DNA of 64,000 nucleotides from Fictibacillus sp. b24. Its GTDB lineage: Bacteria > Bacillota > Bacilli > Bacillales > Fictibacillaceae. Within the stretch, counting starts at the first letter, position 1. Every line of letters begins with the position of its first letter. Both the position numbers and the translations under genes were made by a program. The notes beneath the pieces are model-generated. The model ran no database searches. It saw only the letters and a list, made by a program, of their open reading frames with translations, and was not told the origin of the DNA. The stretch is from positions 1,302,001 through 1,366,000 of the forward strand of contig NZ_JAUCES010000005.1 in the NCBI RefSeq assembly GCF_030348825.1, in the 5' to 3' direction. This document shows, in pieces, positions 43,360 to 52,940 of this stretch.

Positions 43360-43434
43360 TGTGCGTGCAGATTAACGTTACTGCGCGTAAACTCCATTTA
43401 AGTGGGCGTAAACAAAGGGTAGCTGCGCGAATAT
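43360..43434. repeat. 21-bp array R3, about four units
   Basis: TGYGCGTRAAC-like words begin at 43360 (TGTGCGTGCAG, weak), 43382 (TGCGCGTAAAC), 43403 (TGGGCGTAAAC) and 43424 (TGCGCGAATAT). The spacing is 22, 21 and 21 bp. Confidence 0.7.
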
Positions 43435-43509
43435 GTTTTAAAAAAAGAACACGTACCATAACAACACAACTATGCTAAAACATGCGATTGGTGAAACAAG
43501 TTCTACTTT

Positions 43510-43707
43510 TTACAGCATATCGTAAGCAAAACATATATGGAGAATCACTAAGGTTAAAAGAATAATAAAATCTACAGCAGATGGAAATAGTATCGTCCTT
43601 AACAGTTGAAAGATAATGAGTGGTGCAGTCAATTGTCCGATCGTTTGTTTAAGGGTTACAAACCAGCCAGCAGGAAAACGTGCTTTTCGAAAATACTTTC
43701 TAGCCAA
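43510..43707 (-). CDS. Small two-segment membrane protein, hypothetical
   Basis: A 65-residue frame with a basic N-terminus (ARKYFRKARFPAGW) and two hydrophobic segments near 25-42 and 46-62. It starts with TTG; a GGGGGG run 6 nt upstream on the minus strand could act as a ribosome site. It is convergent with ysxE and divergent from the valS leader. No family is recognised. It could be chance, but composition and the start site favour a real small gene. Confidence 0.5.
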   Translation of the reverse strand: MARKYFRKARFPAGWFVTLKQTIGQLTAPLIIFQLLRTILFPSAVDFIILLTLVILHICFAYDML

Positions 43708-43830
43708 GAAAAGCCCCCCATTCGCCCATTTTAAATAATTTATGCAAATATACGATTAATGTGAAAGACATGCATTCACTAAAGTGGGGGATGTTACATA
43801 GAATAACTTTTACAAGATACGGGTATGCTA

Positions 43831-43858
43831 TTGACTAAAAACAGATATGTTGTATAAA
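43831..43858 (+). promoter_or_regulatory. SigA promoter of valS
   Basis: TTGACT (43831-43836), 16-bp spacer, TATAAA (43853-43858), just upstream of the T-box leader. Confidence 0.8.
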
Positions 43859-43874
43859 ATATACTCAGAATCTA

Positions 43875-44116
43875 TATTGTTGCGTAGATAGGGAATAGTA
43901 CAAATGTAACGCCTTTTAGAGAGAGGATTCATCTGCTGAAAGAATCCTTAAGGAAAGTTCGTTGGAAGTCGCCCTTGAGCATCTTCTTTGAAATGTAGTA
44001 GGAGAAGACGGTACATCCGTTATAAATGAAGTGTACAGCAAGTTTATTTAGACTTGCCGTAAATTAAGGTGGTACCGCGGAGTCCTTTCGTCCTTTTCGA
44101 CGAAAGGGCTTTTTTG
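43875..44116 (+). promoter_or_regulatory. T-box leader of valS (valine-specific)
   Basis: The specifier triplet GTC (43968-43970) lies in GAAGTCGCCCTTGAG, consistent with valine. The T-box sequence AAGGTGGTACCGCGG is at 44066-44080. The terminator pairs CCTTTCGTC with GACGAAAGG, followed by a T run. Uncharged tRNA-Val should promote readthrough into valS. Confidence 0.95.
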
Positions 44117-44144
44117 TTTTTTAGAAATAAAGGAGGAGAATAGA

Positions 44145-46793
44145 ATGACGAACGAACAGAAAGAACTGACGATGCCAACAAAGTATGATCCAAAGGCAAC
44201 GGAAGAAAACCGTTATGATTTTTGGCTGAAAGGTAAGTTTTTTGAGGCGAAAGGCGAGGAAGGGAAGCAGCCTTATACGATTGTTATCCCACCTCCAAAT
44301 GTTACAGGAAAACTGCACCTTGGGCATGCATGGGACACAACCCTTCAAGATATCTTAACTCGCACAAAACGCATGCAAGGCTATGATGTTTTATGGCTGC
44401 CAGGAATGGACCATGCTGGAATCGCTACACAGGCAAAGGTAGAAGGAAAACTGCGTGAAGAAGGTATTTCCCGTTATGATTTAGGACGTGAAAAGTTTTT
44501 AGAAAAATCGTGGGAATGGAAAGATGAGTATGCTAAGTTTATCCGTCAGCAATGGGCGAAGCTAGGACTGGGTCTAGACTATTCCCGCGAGCGATTTACG
44601 CTTGATGAAGGTCTTTCAGAAGCAGTTAAAGAGGTATTTGTAAATCTTTATGAAAAAGGATTAATTTACCGCGGTGAGTATATCATCAACTGGGATCCGC
44701 AGACAAAAACAGCACTCTCTGATATTGAAGTTATTCACCAAGATGTTCAAGGTGCCTTTTATCATATGAAATACCCGTTAGCTGATGGATCAGGTCACAT
44801 TGAAGTAGCGACAACTCGTCCTGAAACGATGCTCGGAGATACAGCGATTGCCGTACATCCAAAAGATGAGCGTTATCAGCAGCTGATCGGCAAAAAAGCA
44901 ATTCTGCCGATCGTTGGCCGTGAGATTGAAATTGTTGGTGACGATTATGTTGATATGGAATTTGGTTCGGGTGCCGTAAAGATTACGCCTGCACATGATC
45001 CAAACGACTTTGAGATTGGAAATAGACATAGCCTTGAGCGTATCCTTGTTATGGATGAAGGCGGAAAGATGAACGAAAACGCTGGAAAGTATCAGGGCTT
45101 AGACCGCTTTGAATGCCGTAAGCAGATTGTTAAAGATCTGCAGGAGCAAGGCGTATTGTTTAAAATTGAAGAACATATGCACTCAGTTGGACACTCTGAG
45201 CGAAGTGGAGCTGTTGTTGAGCCTTACTTATCAACTCAATGGTTTGTTAAAATGCAGCCTTTAGCAGAAGAAGCGATCAAACTTCAAAAAAGTGAAGACA
45301 AAATAAACTTTGTTCCAGATCGTTTTGAGAACACATACATGCGCTGGGTTGAAAATATTCGTGACTGGTGTATTTCACGTCAGTTGTGGTGGGGACACCG
45401 TATACCAGCTTGGTTCCATAAAGAAACGGGTGAAATCTACGTTGGCAAAACAGAGCCAAAAGATCCGGAAAATTGGGAGCAGGATACGGATGTACTTGAT
45501 ACTTGGTTCTCATCTGCTTTATGGCCTTTCTCAACGATGGGCTGGCCAGATGAAGAAGCTGCGGATTTTAAACGTTACTTCCCTGGCAATGTACTTGTAA
45601 CAGGTTACGATATTATTACGTTCTGGGTTTCAAGAATGGTCTTCCAATCCATTGAATTTACGGATCAAAAGCCGTTTAATGACGTATTAATCCATGGACT
45701 TGTTCGTGACTCTGAAGGCAGAAAGATGAGTAAATCACTTGGCAACGGTGTAGATCCGATGGATGTTATAGAGAAGTATGGTGCGGATGCATTACGATTC
45801 TTTTTATCTACAGGAAGCTCACCAGGAAACGATCTTCGTTTTTATTGGGAAAAGGTAGAATCTACTTGGAACTTTGCAAATAAAATCTGGAACGCATCTC
45901 GTTTTGCTTTGATGAACATGGATGGCATGCAGTATGATGAAATCGATTTAAGCGGAAAGAAATCACTCGCTGATCAATGGATTCTTACTCGATTGAACGA
46001 AACATCAGAAGATATTACTCGTCTGATCGATGCTTACGAATTTGGAGAAGTTGGACGTCTTCTTTATAACTTTATCTGGGATGACTTGTGTGACTGGTAC
46101 ATTGAAATGGCAAAGCTTCCTTTATACGGAGAAGATGAAGAAGCTAAGAAAACAACACGTTCGGTACTCGCGTATGTGTTAGACAATACACTGAGATTGC
46201 TTCATCCGTTCATGCCATTTATTACAGAAGAGATTTGGCAGCATCTGCCTCACAACGGGGAATCTATAACGGTTGCAGCATGGCCAGAAAAGAAAGAAGA
46301 TCTTCATTTCCCTGAAGCAGCTAAAGAGTTTGCTCTTATTACAGAAGTAATTCGTTCTGTTCGTAACATTCGATCAGAGATGATCGTTGCACCAAGTAAA
46401 CCTATTGAGCTTCAAATCAAGCCGAAGAACAAAGAAATTCTTGCTGCGCTAGAAAAGAACCGTCAATATTTAGTTCGTTTCTGTAACCCGAGTGAACTTG
46501 TAATCTCAGATGAAATTTCTGCACCTGAAAAAAGCATGAGCACCGTATTAACAGGTTTAGAAATGTACCTTCCTCTTGAAGGACTGCTTAACATTGATGA
46601 AGAGATTAAGCGACTTGAAAAAGAAGCAGAAAAGTATGCGAAAGAAGTAGAACGTGTACAGAAAAAATTAAGCAATGAAGGTTTCATGAAAAAAGCACCT
46701 GAAAAGGTTATCGATGAAGAACGTGCAAAACAAGCAGATTATCAGGAAAAGTATGATAACGTATTAGCACGTATCAAAGAACTTCAAAGCTAA
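44145..46793 (+). CDS. valS: Valyl-tRNA synthetase
   Basis: An 882-residue class I synthetase. The HIGH-type motif is [15 protein letters not shown] and the KMSKS loop is [11 protein letters not shown]. The CP1 editing domain includes [13 protein letters not shown]. The anticodon-binding domain and the C-terminal coiled coil (about 815-880) follow. AGGAGG precedes the ATG, and expression is under the T-box. folC follows after a terminator-like hairpin. Confidence 0.98.
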   Translation: MTNEQKELTMPTKYDPKATEENRYDFWLKGKFFEAKGEEGKQPYTIVIPPPNVTGKLHLGHAWDTTLQDILTRTKRMQGYDVLWLPGMDHAGIATQAKVEGKLREEGISRYDLGREKFLEKSWEWKDEYAKFIRQQWAKLGLGLDYSRERFTLDEGLSEAVKEVFVNLYEKGLIYRGEYIINWDPQTKTALSDIEVIHQDVQGAFYHMKYPLADGSGHIEVATTRPETMLGDTAIAVHPKDERYQQLIGKKAILPIVGREIEIVGDDYVDMEFGSGAVKITPAHDPNDFEIGNRHSLERILVMDEGGKMNENAGKYQGLDRFECRKQIVKDLQEQGVLFKIEEHMHSVGHSERSGAVVEPYLSTQWFVKMQPLAEEAIKLQKSEDKINFVPDRFENTYMRWVENIRDWCISRQLWWGHRIPAWFHKETGEIYVGKTEPKDPENWEQDTDVLDTWFSSALWPFSTMGWPDEEAADFKRYFPGNVLVTGYDIITFWVSRMVFQSIEFTDQKPFNDVLIHGLVRDSEGRKMSKSLGNGVDPMDVIEKYGADALRFFLSTGSSPGNDLRFYWEKVESTWNFANKIWNASRFALMNMDGMQYDEIDLSGKKSLADQWILTRLNETSEDITRLIDAYEFGEVGRLLYNFIWDDLCDWYIEMAKLPLYGEDEEAKKTTRSVLAYVLDNTLRLLHPFMPFITEEIWQHLPHNGESITVAAWPEKKEDLHFPEAAKEFALITEVIRSVRNIRSEMIVAPSKPIELQIKPKNKEILAALEKNRQYLVRFCNPSELVISDEISAPEKSMSTVLTGLEMYLPLEGLLNIDEEIKRLEKEAEKYAKEVERVQKKLSNEGFMKKAPEKVIDEERAKQADYQEKYDNVLARIKELQS

Positions 46794-46807
46794 AATTTAA
46801 CAATATG

Positions 46808-46846
46808 AGGCGGATCCTTATTACAGCAGGGATTCGCCTTCTTTAC
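46808..46846 (+). terminator. Hairpin between valS and folC
   Basis: AGGCG-ATCC pairs with GGAT-CGCCT, followed by TCTTTACTTTT. The tail is imperfect, so readthrough into folC is likely. Confidence 0.55.
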
Positions 46847-46868
46847 TTTTAAGAAAGGCGGGGAAAAC

Positions 46869-48164
46869 GTGAATTCTTACAATGATGCGCTAGAGTGGAT
46901 TCATAGCTTATTAAAATTTGGTATTAAACCAGGACTTAAAAGAGTGGAATGGCTGTTAGAAAGAACAGGGAATCCTGAAAAGCAATTAACCCTCATACAT
47001 ATTGCAGGAACGAATGGAAAGGGATCAACCGTAGAGTATTTAAGAAGCATTTTTAATGAAGCAGAGTACTCTGTAGGTACTTTTACATCACCATATTTGA
47101 TAACTTTCAATGAAAGAGTTTCGATAAATGGTGTGCCGATAGCCGATGAAGAACTTCTTCATTATTCGAGGATTTTAAAGCCTCTAGTTGAAGAGGTGTC
47201 TTCAACATCACTTGGAAGTCCTACCGAGTTTGAAGTGATCACGGTTATTTCCCTTCTGTATTTTGCTGACAAAAAGCCAGATGTAGTTTTGTATGAAACA
47301 GGGCTTGGCGGTCTTTACGATTCTACAAATGTAATTGCACCCATCTTGAGTCTTATAACCAACATCGGCTTTGACCACATGGGAATACTCGGCGACACAC
47401 TTGAGGACATTGCGTTTCAGAAGGCTGGAATTATAAAACCGAATACCCCAGTTATTACTACAGTAGAACAAGATAGTGCCATCACGGTAATAAAACAAAA
47501 AGCAAAGAAAACGAAGTCAGGATTATATCTTTTAGATCGCGACTTTTCTGTGCGTCATCTTGAGAGCATGGATCAAGGTGAGCGGTTTATTTTTAAGGAT
47601 TTTGATAAGACGGAGCATGAATACCTTATCTCCATGAAAGGAACACATCAAATAAAGAATGCAGGTCTGGCAGCAGCTGCCATTATGCATTTAGTGAAGT
47701 CGGGTGAATTTAACATCTCTGCTTCCGAAATAAAAAAAGGGTTAAATAAAGCAAATTGGGCTGGGAGATTTGAAAAAGTATCACAATCACCCGATATAAT
47801 AATTGACGGCGCGCACAATCAGCAAGGCGTTCATGCACTTAAAAAAACATTGCTCAACCACTATAAGTCTAAAAGGATTTTTTTGCTTTTTGCAGCATTG
47901 CAGGATAAAGCATATGGAGAAATGATGAAAGACCTGGAAAGTGTCATTTACGAAGCGTGCTTCACCACGTTTGATTTTCCAAGAGCTGCTTCTGCCGAGG
48001 AACTACTAGCAGAAAGTCCTTTTAAAAGGTCGATTGCTATTTCTTTATGGGAAGAAGCTTTAAATCATGTTAGAGGACAATTAAACGAAGAAGATGTCCT
48101 CATTATTACGGGATCGCTTTACTTTATTTCAGAAGTAAGAAAAACATTTCAAAATTTGGAATAA
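46869..48164 (+). CDS. folC: Folylpolyglutamate synthase / dihydrofolate synthase
   Basis: A 431-residue Mur-ligase-family enzyme that adds glutamates to folates. The ATP loop is AGTNGKGSTVEYLRSIF, and SPYLITFNERVSING, GLGGLYDSTNVI and DGAHNQQGVHAL are signatures. GTG start with AAAGGCGGGG upstream. Position after valS matches B. subtilis, but the next gene there, comC, is not present here. Confidence 0.96.
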   Translation: MNSYNDALEWIHSLLKFGIKPGLKRVEWLLERTGNPEKQLTLIHIAGTNGKGSTVEYLRSIFNEAEYSVGTFTSPYLITFNERVSINGVPIADEELLHYSRILKPLVEEVSSTSLGSPTEFEVITVISLLYFADKKPDVVLYETGLGGLYDSTNVIAPILSLITNIGFDHMGILGDTLEDIAFQKAGIIKPNTPVITTVEQDSAITVIKQKAKKTKSGLYLLDRDFSVRHLESMDQGERFIFKDFDKTEHEYLISMKGTHQIKNAGLAAAAIMHLVKSGEFNISASEIKKGLNKANWAGRFEKVSQSPDIIIDGAHNQQGVHALKKTLLNHYKSKRIFLLFAALQDKAYGEMMKDLESVIYEACFTTFDFPRAASAEELLAESPFKRSIAISLWEEALNHVRGQLNEEDVLIITGSLYFISEVRKTFQNLE

Positions 48165-48289
48165 CATTTATTGTAATTTTTTGAACTTTTGATAAAATAA
48201 AAGATAATGAATTTGTCCTAGTAAAAAAGATGTGTTTTCACTAGGAAAGATTGATAGACAGACAATTATATAGAGAGGAGGACAAGTTA

Positions 48290-50011
48290 ATGACAACGCG
48301 AATGGTAAATAGAAAAAAACGGATGTCTCTTGTAATTGCATGGGTATGTTTATTCCCGCTGGCCATTTGGACAGCTACTCAGATGACTAATAACCATCTT
48401 GATATTAACTTTATTGATTTGGGCATTATTTCCTTATTAGCGATTGTTGTTTCTTGTTTTCCTATTAAAGTTTTAAATTCAAACATCTCTTTTATGTCTG
48501 GTATTAATTTGGCTGTATTTTTATATTTTGGGCTTGCACCTGCTTTATACATGACGCTTTTATCACTGATCGCGATGTTCTTGTCTCTAAAAATAAATAT
48601 CGTCAAAGAATATTATAGATATATGGCAAACACGCTTATGTTTTCGTGGATTATCATCTGTGAAAGCACCGTATTCCATCTTTTTGGAGGGGAAACGGGG
48701 GCGTTTGAAGTAAACGAAACGATCAATTTAATCCCTGTTATAGCCTATGTAGGCACAGGCCTAGTCTTAAATCATGTAGCCATATATTTTATTGTAAAAT
48801 TTCTATACGAAGAAGAAGTCGCTTTCTTTGAACGTGATGCAGTGTGGGACTTTGTCTCAGAAGTACTAGCGATTCCAGTCGGTCTTATGTTATTTGTTCT
48901 TTATTCTCAATTAGGACGGCCGGGCATCTTTTACGTAGGACTTCCTTTTCTATCGCTCTCTATCATTATTAATCTGTATCATTCTAGCCAGCAGATTAAC
49001 GATGCTCTTCAAAAAGCAAGTGAGATCGGCCAGCAGCTTTCTGAACATTTGAAAGTGAATCATATCTTGGATGTTTTTATTGAAAAATTAATTGGTTTTA
49101 TGAATGTGGATTTTGCATTTATCTATGATGCTGATGCAGGAGAACACCTTAAAATCATACGCCAATATGAAAGTGAAGAGGGTTTATTAACAGCAGTTCC
49201 TATAAAAAAACATGAAGCAATCAGCGGGAGAGTATGGGCGACTGGAAAGAGTATTCGCTACAGCAAACTGAAAGCTTGGCGACAGATTTCAGAGCTGTTC
49301 TTTCAAGGGAAAGCCCAATCCGTATTATCTGTCCCAATGATACGAAATCAAAGAATTGTTGGAATCATTACCTTTGCATCAAAAGATAAGCATGCGTTTC
49401 ATAATCACCATTTAATTATTCTTGAGATCTTAGCCAACTATTTGGCTGTTGCTATCGATAATGCTAGAAACTATGAGTCTACAAAATTAAAAAGTGAACA
49501 ATGTCCATTAACGGGTTTGTATAATTATCGTTATTTTGAAGATCTTTTGACGAATATGTATCAGAATTATGAGTATTTCAGAAAGCAATTTTCAGTTATC
49601 CTTTTGGATATCGATCATTTCAAAAAAGTGAATGATACATATGGACACCAAAGTGGAAATGAAGTGCTGATCCTATTAGCTAGAAGACTGGAGAAATTTA
49701 TTGGTGAACGGGGTACAGTTGCTCGCTATGGCGGTGAGGAATTTATAATAGTCTTGCCTGAATCTGGTGAGAGAGAATGTTTAGTTCTAGCTGAACAGCT
49801 TCGTTCAATCATTTCGAATAACGGATTTGAAATACATAACGATCTCACAGATCAATGCAGACATAACATTTACATAACAGCAAGTATTGGGGTTGCAACA
49901 GCACCACATCAAGGAGAAGATGCGCTTACTCTAGTTAGAAACGCAGATCGCGCAATGTATACAGGAGCAAAACAGCAAGGGCGAAATAAAGTAGCAGCTT
50001 ATGTAGGTTAG
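48290..50011 (+). CDS. Membrane diguanylate cyclase (TM-GAF-GGDEF)
   Basis: A 573-residue protein. About 8 transmembrane segments fill residues 12-235, a GAF sensor domain spans about 240-395 (KHEAISGRVWATGKSIRY), and a GGDEF domain about 405-570. The active site reads ARYGGEEF, a functional variant, and DIDHFKKVNDTYGH supplies metal ligands, so c-di-GMP synthesis is likely. The inhibitory RxxD motif before GGEEF is absent (GERG in its place). ATG 48290 follows AGAGGAGG; the in-frame ATG at 48251 lacks one. It occupies the position of comC in B. subtilis. Confidence 0.9.
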   Translation: MTTRMVNRKKRMSLVIAWVCLFPLAIWTATQMTNNHLDINFIDLGIISLLAIVVSCFPIKVLNSNISFMSGINLAVFLYFGLAPALYMTLLSLIAMFLSLKINIVKEYYRYMANTLMFSWIIICESTVFHLFGGETGAFEVNETINLIPVIAYVGTGLVLNHVAIYFIVKFLYEEEVAFFERDAVWDFVSEVLAIPVGLMLFVLYSQLGRPGIFYVGLPFLSLSIIINLYHSSQQINDALQKASEIGQQLSEHLKVNHILDVFIEKLIGFMNVDFAFIYDADAGEHLKIIRQYESEEGLLTAVPIKKHEAISGRVWATGKSIRYSKLKAWRQISELFFQGKAQSVLSVPMIRNQRIVGIITFASKDKHAFHNHHLIILEILANYLAVAIDNARNYESTKLKSEQCPLTGLYNYRYFEDLLTNMYQNYEYFRKQFSVILLDIDHFKKVNDTYGHQSGNEVLILLARRLEKFIGERGTVARYGGEEFIIVLPESGERECLVLAEQLRSIISNNGFEIHNDLTDQCRHNIYITASIGVATAPHQGEDALTLVRNADRAMYTGAKQQGRNKVAAYVG

Positions 50012-50014
50012 AGA

Positions 50015-50047
50015 AAACTTTAGGGTTAGTTCCTAAAGTTTTTTTAT
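50015..50047 (+). terminator. Terminator of the GGDEF gene
   Basis: AAACTTTAGG pairs with CCTAAAGTTT, followed by TTTTTATTT. Confidence 0.9.
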
Positions 50048-50050
50048 TTC

Positions 50051-50080
50051 GCTCTTTTCTAAAAGATTGTTGCTTTCAAA
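50051..50080 (+). repeat. Solo left end of the hairpin repeat
   Basis: GCTCTTTTCTAAAAG followed by ATTGTTGCTTTC matches the left-end sequences at 10431 and 13806. No core follows within 60 bp. Confidence 0.5.
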
Positions 50081-50191
50081 TTTTGTCTTCTATACTCGTC
50101 TTGATATTTGCGTTCTTCCTCTCATTTTCAAGTTCTATTAAAATGAATTTTGCATATGTTTTAGTAGATGATAGAGAGGAGCGGATTCGTG

Positions 50192-51190
50192 ATGAAACAA
50201 GAGATTTCAATTTTAATAAATGGGAAAGAAAAGAATTTTAATAAAGATAAAACAGCAGATAATCAAGAGCATGCTCAAAGTGAGGTTGCGGCTGCGATAG
50301 AGACTGTAAACAGAGATGGTTATACGATTCTTGCAGCACCTGTAAAGAAAACAGATCACTTCTTGAAAAAAAGGAACTGGCATGTATTTTCACATAAGAA
50401 GACAAGCTTTCCAATGCCTCAAAAAAATAAAACACTTTCAAAGCAAATTCTTGCTGCCGTAATGGGTGCGGTAGTGACTGGCACGATCTTAGGGGTATTC
50501 GTATTGATGGTGTTCTCTTCAGATATTACTGAAGCTGGTGATAAACAGGTGGAAGCACCAGTTGTAAAAACAGAACAACCAGCTAACAATGAAAAATCTG
50601 TAGCGTTAACCCCTATCAAACTAGAGTTCTCAGCTCTTCAAGCAGGTGTCTTTTCATCTAAAGAACGTGCAGAAGGAGTAGTGAAATCTATTGAAGAAAA
50701 TGGATTCTCGGCTGTTATTGTAAAAACAGATGAAGAGAAGTACTCGGTAATCGTAGGCATGGGAAATGAAAAACATCAATTAGATAAATATAATGAAGCT
50801 TATCAAAAGAAAATGGATAAGCCGCTTTCTAAAACTCTTTCTTTTACATTCGAAAACCTAAAAACGCCAAATAATCTTGATGAAATCTATTTTAAGAATG
50901 GGCAAGTCCTACTTCAAAATGTGCTTACTCTTTCTCAAATGCCTGAAGCAAAAGGTTCTGGTCTTGATCGTACGTTAAACGACTTTAATAAATGGAAAGA
51001 GTATGGGAATAACCAAAAAGGTAAATGGAAAGAAAATACCGCAAAGGCGTCATCTGATTTTGAAAAACAGCTGGAAGGTGCTTTTTTAGCACTAAAGGAT
51101 TCTAAGAAAGGGGAAATAAATTGGGCGTTCCAGCAAAAAGTGATGGATAGCTTCCAAGCGTATACTAATCTCCTGTCAACATTGAAATAG
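50192..51190 (+). CDS. spoIIB: SpoIIB, SPOR-domain sporulation protein
   Basis: A 332-residue bitopic membrane protein. Residues 1-85 are cytosolic and charged, one transmembrane segment follows (LAAVMGAVVTGTILGVFVLM region), and an outside SPOR domain begins near 140 (LEFSALQAGVFSSKERAEGV) that should bind denuded septal glycan. B. subtilis SpoIIB is also 332 residues and helps localise engulfment proteins to the septum. The location before maf matches. ATG 50192 follows AGAGGAGCGG; the in-frame ATG at 50168 overlaps that region. Confidence 0.9.
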   Translation: MKQEISILINGKEKNFNKDKTADNQEHAQSEVAAAIETVNRDGYTILAAPVKKTDHFLKKRNWHVFSHKKTSFPMPQKNKTLSKQILAAVMGAVVTGTILGVFVLMVFSSDITEAGDKQVEAPVVKTEQPANNEKSVALTPIKLEFSALQAGVFSSKERAEGVVKSIEENGFSAVIVKTDEEKYSVIVGMGNEKHQLDKYNEAYQKKMDKPLSKTLSFTFENLKTPNNLDEIYFKNGQVLLQNVLTLSQMPEAKGSGLDRTLNDFNKWKEYGNNQKGKWKENTAKASSDFEKQLEGAFLALKDSKKGEINWAFQQKVMDSFQAYTNLLSTLK

Positions 51191-51302
51191 GCTTTTACAA
51201 AATTTTGTAGCACAGGACTTTGAGTCTAGCAATCTTGCTTTAAACCATTTCATTTGAAACAACATAAATAACCAAAGTGAGCGTTTCATGATGCCTTAAC
51301 TT

Positions 51303-51356
51303 GAAGGATGTCTCAAATCAGTAAATACTGATGAGCCATTCTTTTTATTTTTATAT
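51303..51356 (+). terminator. spoIIB terminator
   Basis: AAGGATG-CTCA-ATCAGTA pairs with TACTGAT-GAG-CATTCTT, followed by TTTATTTTT. Confidence 0.75.
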
Positions 51357-51559
51357 TTAGTCTAGAATTGATAAGATTGATCAATATTTCGCTTTTAAGC
51401 ATTTCGCTGTAAACTGTTTATAAATATTGTCATTTGCCCACATAAAATGCTGAATATTATCGAAAAAGTAATAGAAGTATGTTTTTTGGCGTGGTTTGTC
51501 TAATTTTTACAAGTTTGTTATTGTAAAACTGTACAAAAAATAACATCAATGAATTAGAT
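51357..51559. other. spoIIB-maf intergenic region, no gene seen
   Basis: About 200 AT-rich bp. TTTACA and TGTACAAAAAAT near 51507-51541 may belong to a maf promoter, but spacing is unclear. Nothing else recognised. Confidence 0.45.
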
Positions 51560-51572
51560 GAAAGGTGATTAC

Positions 51573-52163
51573 ATGAAACGCCTCATATTAGCCTCTGCTT
51601 CACCTCGAAGACATGAACTTCTGTCATTAACGCTTCTTCCATTTGAAACGTATCCAAGTACACTTGAAGAAAAAATGGACCTTTCCCTTACTCCAAGTCA
51701 ATTGGTTGAATCACTAGCTGAACAAAAAGCTGAAGATGTTTTTACGTATAAAGCTGATTGTGTGGTTCTTGGTGCAGATACGATCGTTTCTTTTCATAAC
51801 AATCGCCTAGGTAAGCCAAAAAATGCTGACGACGCGGCTGATATGTTAAGAATGCTTTCTGGACAAACCCACGAAGTTTACACTGGTGTTTGTTTATTAG
51901 ACCAAGAAAAGAAAGTGGTTTTCTCCGTTAAAACAGAGGTAACTTTTTACACGTTAGATGAAAAAACAATCTCTTGGTATATAAACACAGGTGAACCATT
52001 TGATAAGGCCGGAAGTTATGGGATTCAGGGCCATGGATCATTATTAGTAGAAAAAATTCAAGGTGATTACTTTAATGTTGTAGGTTTACCGATTTCAAAA
52101 GTGGTTCGTTCACTAAAAGATTTTGGATTTTTATTCACCGAGTCAGTCACGCAGACTGAATAA
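51573..52163 (+). CDS. maf: Maf, nucleoside triphosphate pyrophosphatase
   Basis: A 196-residue protein of the dTTP/UTP pyrophosphatase family. Motifs are LILASASPRRHELL at the N-terminus, VLGADTIVSF, LSGQTHEVYTGV and FDKAGSYGIQG. Overexpression blocks septation in B. subtilis. ATG 51573 follows GAAAGGTGATT; the in-frame ATG at 51558 is upstream of that site. radC follows after 15 bp. Confidence 0.95.
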   Translation: MKRLILASASPRRHELLSLTLLPFETYPSTLEEKMDLSLTPSQLVESLAEQKAEDVFTYKADCVVLGADTIVSFHNNRLGKPKNADDAADMLRMLSGQTHEVYTGVCLLDQEKKVVFSVKTEVTFYTLDEKTISWYINTGEPFDKAGSYGIQGHGSLLVEKIQGDYFNVVGLPISKVVRSLKDFGFLFTESVTQTE

Positions 52164-52178
52164 TAAGGGGGAACGTAA

Positions 52179-52868
52179 GTGGTAACTAAACCGCTTATGA
52201 TAAAAAATTACCCAGTACAGGAGAGGCCGCGAGAAAGGCTGTTGAATGATGGACCTGAAGCCCTATCCAACTATGAATTGTTAGCTATTCTTTTAAGAAC
52301 GGGTACGAAACAAATGTCAGCTATCCAACTTGCGCATCATATCATTCAGCAATTTGAAGGATTGAGGCATCTTAAAGAAGCGACAATAGGTGAATTAAAA
52401 GAGATTAACGGTATCGGATCAGCAAAAGCAGTCGAACTAATGGCTGCAATCGAAATTGGTAAACGCATCAGCCGTCTTCAGTTTGAAGAAAAGTATACGA
52501 TTCGTTCTCCAGAAGATGGAGCAAGGTATTTAATGGATGAATTGCGTTTCTTGCAGCAAGAACATTTTGTTTGTTTGTACTTAAACACAAAGAACCAAGT
52601 GCTGCATAAGCAGACCATATTCATAGGAAGCTTAAATACTTCTATTGTTCATCCAAGAGAAGTATTTAAAGAAGGATTCAAACGTTCAAGTGCTTCGATC
52701 ATCTGTTTTCATAATCATCCAAGCGGTGATCCTGCGCCTAGCAGGGAAGACATCGAGGTTACAAAAAGGTTAGTAGAGTGCGGAAAAATGCTAGGAATTG
52801 AAGTGTTGGATCACATCATAATAGGTGATCAAAAATACGTAAGTTTAAAAGAAAAAGGATATGTTTAA
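52179..52868 (+). CDS. radC: RadC-family JAB/MPN protein
   Basis: A 229-residue protein. A helix-hairpin-helix (EINGIGSAKAVELMAAIEIG, residues about 70-90) precedes a JAMM metalloprotease-like domain with HNHPSGDPAPSREDIEVT. The role is unresolved in the family; the old DNA repair label is not well supported. GTG start after GGGGGAACG. Order maf-radC-mreB is conserved with B. subtilis. Confidence 0.93.
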   Translation: MVTKPLMIKNYPVQERPRERLLNDGPEALSNYELLAILLRTGTKQMSAIQLAHHIIQQFEGLRHLKEATIGELKEINGIGSAKAVELMAAIEIGKRISRLQFEEKYTIRSPEDGARYLMDELRFLQQEHFVCLYLNTKNQVLHKQTIFIGSLNTSIVHPREVFKEGFKRSSASIICFHNHPSGDPAPSREDIEVTKRLVECGKMLGIEVLDHIIIGDQKYVSLKEKGYV

Positions 52869-52870
52869 CA

Positions 52871-52900
52871 TTGTCTTTTGTTTCTTTTTTAGCGTATAAT
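52871..52900 (+). promoter_or_regulatory. SigA promoter of mreBCD
   Basis: TTGTCT (52871-52876), 18-bp spacer, TATAAT (52895-52900), about 40 bp before mreB. Confidence 0.7.
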
Positions 52901-52940
52901 CAAACTTATGAGTTTTGCTTGATGAAAGGAGTCTACATAA

